Assembly: GCF_017573465.1 (NCBI RefSeq)
Contig: NZ_JAGEPF010000010.1
Span: 124,001-188,000, forward strand
Source of the DNA: Actinomadura violacea
GTDB taxonomy: Bacteria > Actinomycetota > Actinomycetes > Streptosporangiales > Streptosporangiaceae
Direction: 5' to 3'
Length of the DNA: 64,000 nucleotides
Positions within the stretch are counted from its first letter, which is position 1. The number at the start of each line of letters is the position of its first letter. The notes below the pieces were generated by a model that was not told the DNA's origin, searched no databases, and saw nothing but the letters and a program-made list of their open reading frames with translations. Both the position numbers and the translations under genes were made by a program. Positions 25,640 to 33,448 of this stretch are shown here, in pieces.

Positions 25640-25964
25640 CCCCGCCTTCAGCCAGCACCCCGCCCGCACTGGACCGTCCTTAACCCTCGCCGTCATGGAC
25701 CGAAACGTTGCGATCGCGTGCGAAGCCAGGTTCGAGCTTGCGAGAACCTGATCGCGCAGCGAGCCCCTGGGCGAGCCGGAGCGATGCAGCGATCGCCGCA
25801 TTGCCCGCCGAAGGAAGGCGCTCCAGCGCCTGACGCCAAAGGCAATGCAAAGGCTGGGAGAGCGCCCCTCGCGCCCGCTGGGGGCGCTCTCCCGGCCGCC
25901 GCGGTGCGCGCGGCCCGAGGCACAGGTCCGAGCCTCGGGGCCTCCCCGCGCGCCCGCGGGGTCT
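25640..25964. other. Structured intergenic region with nested inverted repeats and a terminator
   Basis: No gene is seen. Hairpins: CAGGTTC/GAACCTG (25727-25733 with 25744-25750), GCATTGCC/GGCAATGC (25798-25805 with 25841-25848) enclosing a small AGGCGCT stem, and a 13-bp perfect stem GGGAGAGCGCCCC (25856-25868 with 25881-25893) that probably terminates both convergent neighbours. The dense nesting over about 170 nt looks like a REP-type element or structured RNA. Confidence 0.6.
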
Positions 25965-26936
25965 CTAGGCCGCCTGGCGGTGGTCGGCGTCGAGCAGGTG
26001 GTAGAGCAGCAGCAGCTGGGTGATGGCCAGCGGGTCGCTGGTGGCGGCGTCGCCGAGGCGGCCGAGGGCGTCGGGGTCGGGCAGGACCTCTCCCGCGCGC
26101 GCGCCGAGCCGCTCCCAGATGGCCTTCTTCACGACCTGGGACTCCTCGGGCGAGACGTAGCCGTGGACGTGCAGGGCGTCGACGGGGCGGCCGTCGTCGT
26201 CGCGGTGCAGCCGCAGGTGCAGGAGCTTGTCGGCGTCGCCGGGGGTGCCCTCCAGGACGTCGGCGAGCTCGGGGTGGTCGATCGTCGGGCGCAGCAGCAG
26301 CTCGGCCGACAGGGGCGTGCCGGGTGGGTCGAGGCGGCCGGCGACGGGCGCGAACCGCACCACGATGTCGGCGTACTTGCGCTGCGGCCGGATGTAGGCG
26401 GCGCTCTCCGGCTCGCGGCGGGCGAGTTCGGCCATGACCTGCTCGGGGCTGTAGCCGCGCTTGTCGCAGTCGCGGCGGACCTTCCAGGAGTGCCGGAGCG
26501 GCTCGGGCGGGTCCAGGTAGACGGTGATGTCGAAGCACGCGCGGGCGAGCCGGGTGTGGAGGGGGAGCAGGCCCTCGACGATCACGAAGTCGCGCGGCTC
26601 GACGAGTTCCGGCCGGACGAGCTCGCCGGTGGCGTGGTCGTAGACGGGCTTCAGGATCGGCTCGCCCATCGACAGCAGCTGGAGGTGCTGCTCCATGACG
26701 TCGATGTGGTTGCAGTCGGGGTGCAGCGCCGTGAACGGCTTGCCGGCCCGTTCGGCGCGGTCGTAGCGGTGGTAGTCGTCGACGCAGACCGCCGTCATCC
26801 GGTCGGCCCCCAGGCACCGCACAAGCCCCCTGGTCAGTGTGGTCTTGCCCGCCGCGCTGTCCCCGGCGATGGCGAGCATGACGGGGCGGCGGCCCGCCCC
26901 GCGCGCCCGGAGCATATGCACGATCCGATGGGGCAC
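25965..26936 (-). CDS. prkB: Phosphoribulokinase
   Basis: ATP-dependent phosphorylation of ribulose-5-phosphate to ribulose-1,5-bisphosphate, the RuBisCO substrate; cytoplasmic. 323 aa, GTG start 26936 with GGAGGAG 4 bp upstream. P-loop IAGDSAAGKTTLTRGLV near residue 22, then the PRK-specific VCVDDYHRYDRAERAGKPFT and YDHATGELVRPELVEPRDFV, and IVEGLLPLHTRLARACFDIT as Walker B region. These, with the nearby RuBisCO genes, favour PRK over uridine kinase. It lies 4.6 kb from cbbLSX, on the opposite strand, so it is not co-transcribed with them. The symbol is given by family; prk/cbbP are equivalents. Confidence 0.9.
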   Translation of the reverse strand: MPHRIVHMLRARGAGRRPVMLAIAGDSAAGKTTLTRGLVRCLGADRMTAVCVDDYHRYDRAERAGKPFTALHPDCNHIDVMEQHLQLLSMGEPILKPVYDHATGELVRPELVEPRDFVIVEGLLPLHTRLARACFDITVYLDPPEPLRHSWKVRRDCDKRGYSPEQVMAELARREPESAAYIRPQRKYADIVVRFAPVAGRLDPPGTPLSAELLLRPTIDHPELADVLEGTPGDADKLLHLRLHRDDDGRPVDALHVHGYVSPEESQVVKKAIWERLGARAGEVLPDPDALGRLGDAATSDPLAITQLLLLYHLLDADHRQAA

Positions 26937-27097
26937 CTGGCTCCTCCGTCCTGCGGAATCCGGTTTTCGACTGGGAGAGTAGGCCGGTCGCGCGGCGGCG
27001 GCGTCCCCCGGTCGGGGGAGAGCGGGGGTGAAGTGGGCGGGAGGCCCGGCCCCGCCGGGGCTACTGGTGAGTAGCTTGGGGTTGTTATCGTGCCGGA

Positions 27098-27754
27098 ATG
27101 GGCGCCCCCGTACGCGTCGTCCTGGTGGACGACCACGAGATGATCCTCGCCGGACTGCAGGCGATGCTGGCCGGGTTCGCGGGCCGGGTGCGCGTCGTCG
27201 GGCAGGCCGGGACGGGGGCGGAGGCCACCCGGCTGGTCACCATGCTGCGGCCCGACGTCGTCCTGCTGGACGTGCGGCTCGGCCCGGAGAGCGGCCTCGA
27301 CCTGTGCCGGCTGCTCACCGGCCGCGTCCCGGAGGCGCGGGTGGTGTTCCTGTCGGTCTACGACGACGAGCAGTACGTCTTCGAGGCGCTGCGCGCCGGG
27401 GCGGGCGGCTACCTGCTGAAACGGGTGGACGGCCCGGAGCTGGTGCGGCGCCTGGAGGAGGTCGCGCAGGGCGAGACGGTCGTCGACCCGACGCTCGCCG
27501 GCCGGATGGCGGTGACGGCGGCGCGGCTGACCCGCGGCGAGTTCTGGCCCGGCGCGAACCGCGGGCTCACACAGCGCGAGAGCGAGGTGCTGTCGCTGCT
27601 GGTCGGCGGGCTGTCGAACAAGGCGATCGCGGCCCGGCTGGTGCTGAGCGAGGAGACGGTGAAGAGCCACCTGCGGGCGCTGTACCGCAAGCTCGAGGTG
27701 ACCGATAGGTCCGCGGCGATCGCGGTCGCGCTGCGCGAGGGGCTGTTCCGGTGA
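27098..27754 (+). CDS. NarL/LuxR-family response regulator
   Basis: 218 aa. The receiver domain starts RVVLVDDHEMILAGLQAMLA, the phospho-acceptor Asp is in DVVLLDVRLG and the conserved Lys in GYLLKRVDG. The LuxR HTH near residues 160-215 reads LTQRESEVLSLLVGGLSNKA then IAARLVLSEETVKSHLRALY. The gene overlaps its kinase gene by 4 bp, forming a cognate pair with the regulator first. The target promoters are unknown; the nearby Calvin-cycle genes are a candidate by position only. Confidence 0.92.
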   Translation: MGAPVRVVLVDDHEMILAGLQAMLAGFAGRVRVVGQAGTGAEATRLVTMLRPDVVLLDVRLGPESGLDLCRLLTGRVPEARVVFLSVYDDEQYVFEALRAGAGGYLLKRVDGPELVRRLEEVAQGETVVDPTLAGRMAVTAARLTRGEFWPGANRGLTQRESEVLSLLVGGLSNKAIAARLVLSEETVKSHLRALYRKLEVTDRSAAIAVALREGLFR

Positions 27755-28920
27755 CGGCGTCGCCGCCCGCTCCGGCGGAGCTGCTCGCCGGGCGCGGCAA
27801 CGACCTGCTCGTCCGGATCGTGGCTGTGGCCTGCTCGGACCGGGAGCTGCCACGGATGGCCGAGGAACTGGCAGGGCTGGTCGTCCGCTCGGCGCGCGCG
27901 CTGACGTTCTGTGACGTGTACGTACTGGACGACGAGGAGCGCGCGCTCGAATGGTCGGGCCCGGCCGTCCCGCTGGGGGAGGGTGACGTCGGCTGGGTCG
28001 CCGCGCACGGCCGCGCCCGCGCGCACACGGACGGACGAGGCGTCGCGGTCCCCGTCCGCAGCGGGAACACCACGATCGCGGTGGTGGACGTCCGGTCCGC
28101 GGGCCCGTGCCCGGACGACGACGTCGCGCTGGTGACCGCGCTGGCGGAGCTGTTCGCGCCGGTGCTGTGCTCGTGCCGGCGGCTGCGGGCGGCCCGGGAG
28201 CGCGAGCACGCCGCCGAGCGGTTCGCCGAGCGGGCCGTGGAGGCGCAGGAGGCCGAGCGGTCCCGGCTGAGCCGGGAGATCCACGACGGGATCGCGCAGC
28301 GGCTGGCCAGCCTGGGCTTCCACCTGTCGGCGGCCGAGCGGGCGCTGCCCGAGCACCACCCGGAGGGGCTCGCGCAGATCATGGTCGCGCGGAAGCTGTG
28401 CGAGCTGGCGGCGGCGGAGACGCGGGCGGCGATCGGCGGGCTGCGGCCGCCGGTGCTGGACGACCTCGGCCTGTCGGCGGCGCTGGCGACGCTCGCCCGC
28501 GAGGCGGGCGACGGCCCGGGGCCGTCCGGCGTGATCGACGTCAGCGTGACCGTGGAGGGCGAGCTGGAGGAGGAACTGCCCGACCACGTGCAGACCGCGC
28601 TGTACCGGATCGCCCAGGAGGCGGTCGGCAACAGCCTGCGGCACGCGTCGGCGACCTGCGTGGACCTGCTGCTGGAGCACGCGACCGACCGCGTCCTGCT
28701 GAAGGTCACCGACGACGGCACGGGGTTCTCCGTACGCGACGTGTTCGCGCAGGGCGCGCGCGCGGAGCGGACCCGGCGCACCGACTCCTACGGCCTGCGC
28801 GGCATGCGGGAACGCGCCGAGCTACTGGGCGGTCGCGTCACCGTCACCAGCCGTCCCGGGGTCGGCACGACCGTCGAGGCGGTCATCCCCGTCCCCGGCG
28901 CCGCCCGCCGAACGCGTTGA
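27751..28920 (+). CDS. Two-component sensor histidine kinase (HisKA_3 type)
   Basis: 389 aa, cytoplasmic (no membrane segment seen). N-terminal GAF-like sensor region (about 20-145), then HisKA_3 with the phospho-His in SRLSREIHDGIAQRLASLGF (about residue 180), and a C-terminal HATPase with QEAVGNSLRHASATCVDLLL and VTDDGTGFSV, TDSYGLRGMRERAELLGG. The stop codon TGA lies inside the left arm of the 27-bp inverted repeat (copy 2). A soluble GAF kinase suggests sensing of an intracellular or redox signal. Confidence 0.9.
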   Translation: MTASPPAPAELLAGRGNDLLVRIVAVACSDRELPRMAEELAGLVVRSARALTFCDVYVLDDEERALEWSGPAVPLGEGDVGWVAAHGRARAHTDGRGVAVPVRSGNTTIAVVDVRSAGPCPDDDVALVTALAELFAPVLCSCRRLRAAREREHAAERFAERAVEAQEAERSRLSREIHDGIAQRLASLGFHLSAAERALPEHHPEGLAQIMVARKLCELAAAETRAAIGGLRPPVLDDLGLSAALATLAREAGDGPGPSGVIDVSVTVEGELEEELPDHVQTALYRIAQEAVGNSLRHASATCVDLLLEHATDRVLLKVTDDGTGFSVRDVFAQGARAERTRRTDSYGLRGMRERAELLGGRVTVTSRPGVGTTVEAVIPVPGAARRTR

Positions 28921-28978
28921 CTTGCGGCGTGTCGGCCTTAAGCGGCGGCTTTTAAGGCCGACACGCCGCAAGTCAACG
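28915..28978. terminator. Perfect 27-bp inverted repeat, putative bidirectional terminator (copy 2)
   Basis: Arms 28915-28941 and 28952-28978, 10-nt loop (gcggcggctt). It is identical to copy 1 at 4599-4662 except for one arm position (T to G) with the complementary change (A to C) in the other arm; the loops differ. It is again placed between convergent genes, and the kinase stop codon is inside the left arm. Confidence 0.85.
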
Positions 28979-28987
28979 GAGGCGGGG

Positions 28988-30160
28988 CTAGGTGAGGACG
29001 CGGAAGGTGATCCCGGCGGCGGTGAGCCTGGCGATCAGCGCGTCGCCCATCGCGGCGGCCGTGGTGACCTGCCCGGACGTCTTCGGCAGGTCGTCGTGGA
29101 CGAGGCACAGCGCGGACTGCGCGAGCATCTTCGCGGTCTCGCCGTAGCCCGGGTCGCCGCCCGCGACCTCGGTCACGACCCGCTTCCCGCCGCCCTCGCC
29201 GACGAACTTCACGCTGAACCAGTTGCGGGCGCGCCGCTCGGCGGACGGCCCCTCGCCCGGCGCGCGGAGCCGCAGCAGCAGCGACCGGGTTGGCGGTAGC
29301 TGCGCGAGCGCGAGCAGGGCGCCGGAGCCGACCGCCATCCCGGCGGCCGTGGGCAGCCGCTTGACCGCGAGGTAGTGGCCGTAGGAGAAGTCCGGGCCGT
29401 ACCGGTCGAGGGCGGCGGCGGAGCGGGTGACGATCTGCGGGTCGATGGTCGGCAGCGGGAGCGTCCAGCCGCCCCCGACGCGCGCCTTCGGCGCGGGCCG
29501 CCGGGAGATCCGGACCTTCCGGCCCTCCGGCCGGCCCTCGGCGCGGCGCCGCTCGCGCTCGGCGCGCATCATGCCGGTCATGTCGGCGAAGATGCCGACC
29601 GCGGAGGCGATCGTGCCGCCCGACGCGTCGCCGTGCACGCGCAGGAACCCCTCGACGTGCAGCGGGACGCCCTCGGGCAGCTGCTTCACGGTGAAGTAGG
29701 CGCCGAGGTCGTGCGGGATCGAGTCGAAGCCGCAGGCGTGGATGATGCGGGCGCCGCTGCGGACCGCCTCGTCGTGGTACTTGAGGTACATCCGGTCGAC
29801 GAAGGTCGGCTCGCCGGTGAGGTCGACGTAGTCGGTCCCGGCGCGCGCGCACGCCGCGACGAGGGGCTCGCCGTACTGGACGTACGGGCCGACCGTCGTG
29901 ATGACGACCTTGGCCGACCGCGCCATCTCCTCGACGGAGGACGGGTCGGAGGTGTCGGCGTGCAGCAGCGGGAGGTCGGCGCAGGCGGGGTCGATCGCGG
30001 CGGCGCGGTCGCGGACGGCCGCGAGCTTGGCCTGGTTGCGGCCGGCCAGCGCCCAGCGGGTGCCCGGGTCGGCGTGCGCGGCCAGGTACTCGGCGGTCAG
30101 GGCGCCGGTGAACCCGGTGGCGCCGAACAGCACGATGTCGTACGGGCGGTCGGTGGTCAT
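28988..30160 (-). CDS. Saccharopine dehydrogenase-like NAD(P)-binding protein (trans-acting enoyl reductase family)
   Basis: 390 aa from ATG 30160. The Rossmann start YDIVLFGATGFTGALTAEYL, the segment VVITTVGPYVQYGEPLVAAC and GTDYVDLTGEPTFVDRMYLK define the family that includes mycobacterial enoyl reductases acting on polyketide or glycolipid precursors (Rv2449c-like). The C-terminal part SVKFVGEGGGKRVVTEVAGG is also typical. No polyketide synthase is near, so the substrate is open. The frame extends to 30271 but the ATG gives the better N-terminus. Confidence 0.85.
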   Translation of the reverse strand: MTTDRPYDIVLFGATGFTGALTAEYLAAHADPGTRWALAGRNQAKLAAVRDRAAAIDPACADLPLLHADTSDPSSVEEMARSAKVVITTVGPYVQYGEPLVAACARAGTDYVDLTGEPTFVDRMYLKYHDEAVRSGARIIHACGFDSIPHDLGAYFTVKQLPEGVPLHVEGFLRVHGDASGGTIASAVGIFADMTGMMRAERERRRAEGRPEGRKVRISRRPAPKARVGGGWTLPLPTIDPQIVTRSAAALDRYGPDFSYGHYLAVKRLPTAAGMAVGSGALLALAQLPPTRSLLLRLRAPGEGPSAERRARNWFSVKFVGEGGGKRVVTEVAGGDPGYGETAKMLAQSALCLVHDDLPKTSGQVTTAAAMGDALIARLTAAGITFRVLT

Positions 30161-30337
30161 GGCTGCGCCTCTCCCGGTCCCGGGGCACGGATCTGTACCG
30201 AACCCGATTCTGTCCTGTCGGCGGCCCGTCGGGGGCCCGCCCCGCCGTCGATGTGAGCGACTGCACTCCAAACGCGGCAGGCGCCTTTCATTCCCGCGTA
30301 TGCCCTAGTCTTGGTCCCTACGAGGGGAGATGGTGGC

Positions 30338-30517
30338 GTGATCGGGCTCGCCGTGGCGATGGACGCGGTCGCCACGATCTCCCTGTGCTGGGCGCTGGCC
30401 GGCGTGCTGCGACCCGCGCTGGTGCCCGGCGGCGGCGACGGCGGGCGGTCCGTGGCGGTCGCGCTCATCGGCGTCAGCCTCATCCTGCTGTCGGTACCCC
30501 TGTGGAGCCTGCCCTAG
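30338..30517 (+). CDS. Small two-helix membrane protein, unknown function
   Basis: 59 aa from GTG 30338, with GAGGGGAGA about 8 bp upstream; a longer version from 30311 is open. Two hydrophobic segments (about 3-25 and 38-55) are joined by a Gly-rich PGGGDGGRS loop. Not recognised. The 3' end overlaps the convergent cbbR gene by 38 bp. Confidence 0.55.
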   Translation: MIGLAVAMDAVATISLCWALAGVLRPALVPGGGDGGRSVAVALIGVSLILLSVPLWSLP

Positions 30518-31382
30518 CCGGGGGCAGCCAGCCCGGCGCGTCCAGCAGGTGCCGGACGAACAGCAGCGTCGTCGGAGTCGGCACGGCGCCCGCCACCGCG
30601 TGCCATGGGCGGTCGAGCGGCATCCCGGGCGCGTCGATCGCCACCAGCCGTCCCGCGGCCAGCTCGGCGCCGACCGCGTCCCGCGACACCAGCGCGACCC
30701 CGAGCCCGGCCGCCGCGCCCGCGATCACCGCGCCGTTCGAGCCGAGGACGAGCCGGGGCGGCGCGACCTCCAGCTCGGCCAGGTAGGCGTCCGCGGACGC
30801 CCGCGTCCCCGACCCGGGCTCGCGCATCACCCACGGCGTGCGGGCGGGCGCGAACCCGTCCGCGACGTCCGGCGCGCCGACCACGACCAGCTCGTTCGGA
30901 CGCGTCGCCAGCACGGTCGCGGCGGCGTCGGCCGGCGGACGGCCCGCCAGCACGAGGTCGGCCTCGTGCGCGGCCAGGCTGCTCCACACCTGCCGCCGAT
31001 GCCCGACCTCCAGGGTCAGCTCGACGTCGGGCCAGCGCGTCCGGAACGAGGCGAGCAGCTCGGGAAGGATCTGGTCGGCGGCCGTCGTCACCGCCGCCAG
31101 CCGCAGCGGCCCGCGGCCGGGATCGGCCGCGCCGCGCGCCGCCGCCCGCCCCTCCTCCAGCAGCCCGAGCACCTGCCGCGCGTACCCCGCGTAGACGGTC
31201 CCGGCCGGGGTCAGCCGGACGCCGCGCCCCACCCGCCGGACGAGCGGGACGCCCAGGTCACGCGTCAGCGCGGACACCGCCGCCGACACCGCCGACTCCG
31301 TCACGTACAGCCGCAGCGCCGCCGCCCGCACGGACCCGGTGTCGGCGAGCGCGACGAACGTCCGCAGCCGTGCCTCCGTCAC
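30480..31382 (-). CDS. cbbR: LysR-family transcriptional regulator, CbbR type
   Basis: 300 aa, GTG start. N-terminal winged helix: LRTFVALADTGSVRAAALRL then YVTESAVSAAVSALTRDLGV. The effector domain continues from about residue 90 with LRLAAVTTAADQILPELLAS. It is divergent from the RuBisCO genes, the standard arrangement of CbbR, which activates the cbb operon in response to metabolites such as RuBP or NADPH. The symbol is based on family plus position; the sequence alone would only say LysR. The intergenic region contains matching dyad sites. Confidence 0.85.
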   Translation of the reverse strand: MTEARLRTFVALADTGSVRAAALRLYVTESAVSAAVSALTRDLGVPLVRRVGRGVRLTPAGTVYAGYARQVLGLLEEGRAAARGAADPGRGPLRLAAVTTAADQILPELLASFRTRWPDVELTLEVGHRRQVWSSLAAHEADLVLAGRPPADAAATVLATRPNELVVVGAPDVADGFAPARTPWVMREPGSGTRASADAYLAELEVAPPRLVLGSNGAVIAGAAAGLGVALVSRDAVGAELAAGRLVAIDAPGMPLDRPWHAVAGAVPTPTTLLFVRHLLDAPGWLPPARAGSTGVPTAG

Positions 31383-31397
31383 GTCCGGCCTCCTGAT

Positions 31398-31449
31398 TCA
31401 AGCGAATACTTGATGGTCACCGTAGAACACTTGATGGACAGCGCAAGTG
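31398..31449. promoter_or_regulatory. Candidate CbbR operators between cbbR and cbbL
   Basis: Two dyads lie in the divergent region: TCAAG-N6-CTTGA (31398-31413), of the T-N11-A LysR type, and CACTTG-N10-CAAGTG (31428-31449). The word ACTTGATGG also occurs twice as a direct repeat (from 31408 and 31429). One site near the cbbR start and one toward cbbL is the usual LysR layout. Confidence 0.6.
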
Positions 31450-31584
31450 TCGGAAGGCGAAGCTCGAGCCGTCACGGTTCCACGTGGCCGGGACGCGGCG
31501 CTCCGGCCCCATTCCCCTGGGCATGCCGTCCTTTCGCGGGACGGAGCCGCCGCGTCCCGCCTCCCACGCGAAGGAGAGCGGCGG

Positions 31585-33018
31585 ATGAGTTCGGGCAGAT
31601 GGTCGGCGGGCGTGATCCCCTATGCGGAGATGGGCTACTGGAAGCCCGACTACGAGCCGAAGGACAGCGACGTCCTCGCCGCGTTCCGGATCACGCCGCA
31701 GCCGGGCGTCCCGCCGGAGGAGGCCGGCGCGGCCGTCGCGGGGGAGTCGTCCACCGCCACCTGGACGGTCGTGTGGACCGACCGGCTCACCTCGTACGAG
31801 AACTACCAGGCCAAGTGCTACAGGGTGGAGCCCGTCCCGGGCCAGGAGAACCAGTTCATCGCCTACATCGCCTACGACCTCGACCTGTTCGAGGAGGGGT
31901 CGATCGCGAACCTGACGTCGTCCATCATCGGGAACGTCTTCGGGTTCAAGGCGCTGAAGGCGCTGCGCCTTGAGGACATGCGGATCCCGACCCACTACGT
32001 CAAGACGTTCCAGGGGCCCGCGCACGGCATCGTCATGGAGCGCGAGTACCTGGGCAAGTTCGGGCGCCCGCTGCTCGGCGCGACCGTCAAGCCGAAGCTC
32101 GGCCTGTCCGCCCGCAACTACGGGCGCGTCGTCTACGAGGCCCTGCGCGGCGGCCTCGACTTCACCAAGGATGACGAGAACATCAACTCCCAGCCGTTCA
32201 TGCGCTGGCGCGACCGGTTCCTGTACTGCATGGAGGGCGTGAACCGGGCGCAGGCCGCGACGGGCGAGGTCAAGGGCCACTACCTCAACGTCACCGCCGC
32301 GACCATGGAGGACATGTACGAGCGCGCCGAGTTCGCCAAGGACCTCGGCAGCGTCATCGTCATGATCGACCTGACGATCGGCTATACGGCGATCCAGTCG
32401 ATGGCCAAGTGGGCGCGCCGCAACGGCATGATCCTGCACCTGCACCGCGCCGGGCACTCGACGTACACGCGGCAGAAGAACCACGGCGTGAACTTCCGCG
32501 TCATCGCCAAGTGGATGCGGCTCGCCGGCGTCGACCACATCCACGCGGGGACGGTCGTCGGGAAGCTGGAGGGCGACCCGAACAGCGTCCGCGGCTACTA
32601 CGACACGCTCCGCCTCGACCACGTGGCCGCCGACCCGGTGAAGGGCCTGTACTTCGACCAGGACTGGGCGTCGCTGCCGGGCTGCATGCCGGTCGCGTCC
32701 GGCGGCATCCACGCCGGCCAGATGCACCAGCTCCTGCACTACCTCGGCGAGGACTCGATCCTGCAGTTCGGCGGCGGGACGATCGGCCACCCGATGGGCA
32801 TCGCCGCCGGCGCCACCGCCAACCGCGTCGCGCTCGAAGCGATGATCAAGGCGCGCAACGAGGGCCGCGACTACCTCGCCGAGGGCTCCGACATCCTGCG
32901 CGCCGCCGCCAAGAACAGCCGCGAGCTGGACATCGCCCTGTCCACCTGGGGCGACATCACCTTCACCTACGAGTCGACCGACACCCCCGACGTCGTCGAG
33001 ACCCCTGTGAGCGTGTGA
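31585..33018 (+). CDS. cbbL: Ribulose-bisphosphate carboxylase large subunit, red-type form I
   Basis: CO2 fixation onto ribulose-1,5-bisphosphate; forms an L8S8 complex in the cytoplasm. 477 aa, ATG 31585 with AAGGAGAG upstream. All catalytic motifs are intact: GATVKPKLG (K169 here), carbamylated Lys in GLDFTKDDEN (K195), HLHRAGHST (H287), DHIHAGTVVGKLEGD (loop 6, K327) and ASGGIHAGQM. The N-terminal YAEMGYWKPDYEPKDSDVLA is typical of form IC/ID (red-like) enzymes and their actinobacterial relatives (IE), in agreement with the CbbX gene downstream. Confidence 0.96.
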   Translation: MSSGRWSAGVIPYAEMGYWKPDYEPKDSDVLAAFRITPQPGVPPEEAGAAVAGESSTATWTVVWTDRLTSYENYQAKCYRVEPVPGQENQFIAYIAYDLDLFEEGSIANLTSSIIGNVFGFKALKALRLEDMRIPTHYVKTFQGPAHGIVMEREYLGKFGRPLLGATVKPKLGLSARNYGRVVYEALRGGLDFTKDDENINSQPFMRWRDRFLYCMEGVNRAQAATGEVKGHYLNVTAATMEDMYERAEFAKDLGSVIVMIDLTIGYTAIQSMAKWARRNGMILHLHRAGHSTYTRQKNHGVNFRVIAKWMRLAGVDHIHAGTVVGKLEGDPNSVRGYYDTLRLDHVAADPVKGLYFDQDWASLPGCMPVASGGIHAGQMHQLLHYLGEDSILQFGGGTIGHPMGIAAGATANRVALEAMIKARNEGRDYLAEGSDILRAAAKNSRELDIALSTWGDITFTYESTDTPDVVETPVSV

Positions 33019-33019
33019 C

Positions 33020-33448
33020 ATGCGGATCACCCAAGGCACCTTCTCCTACCTGCCCGAGCTGACCGACGACGAGATCACCAAGCAGATCGCCTACGCCCTC
33101 GACCAGGGCTGGCCCTGCTCCGTCGAGTTCACCGACGACCCGCACCCGCGCAACGCCTACTGGGACATGTGGGGGCTGCCCATGTTCGACCTCGCCGACC
33201 CCGCCGGCGTCCTGTACGAGGTGAAGGAATGCCGCAAGGCGTACCCGAACCACTACGTCCGGCTGAACGCCTACGACGCGCACTACGGGCGGCAGACCAC
33301 GGCGCTGCAGTTCATCGTCCAGCGGCCGCCCGTCGAGCCCGGCTTCCGCCTCGACCGCGAGGAGACCTCCGACCGGCGCATCCGCTACACGCTGCACTCC
33401 TACGCGACGGACCGTCCCGAAGGCGAGCGCTACGGAGACGCGCGTTGA
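33020..33448 (+). CDS. cbbS: Ribulose-bisphosphate carboxylase small subunit, red type
   Basis: 142 aa, starting 1 bp after the cbbL stop. MRITQGTFSYLPELTDDEIT and NAYWDMWGLPMFDLADPAGV, with the ECRKAYPNHYVRLNAYDA segment, are the standard small-subunit core. The C-terminal extension after about residue 110 (RLDREETSDRRIRYTLHSYA) is the red-type beta-hairpin that fills the central channel of the L8S8 holoenzyme; green-type subunits lack it. Confidence 0.95.
   Translation: MRITQGTFSYLPELTDDEITKQIAYALDQGWPCSVEFTDDPHPRNAYWDMWGLPMFDLADPAGVLYEVKECRKAYPNHYVRLNAYDAHYGRQTTALQFIVQRPPVEPGFRLDREETSDRRIRYTLHSYATDRPEGERYGDAR

Noticed and set aside
31417..33039. 540-aa open frame on the minus strand over cbbL
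   Set aside because: Shadow of the RuBisCO large-subunit gene with no recognisable domain.
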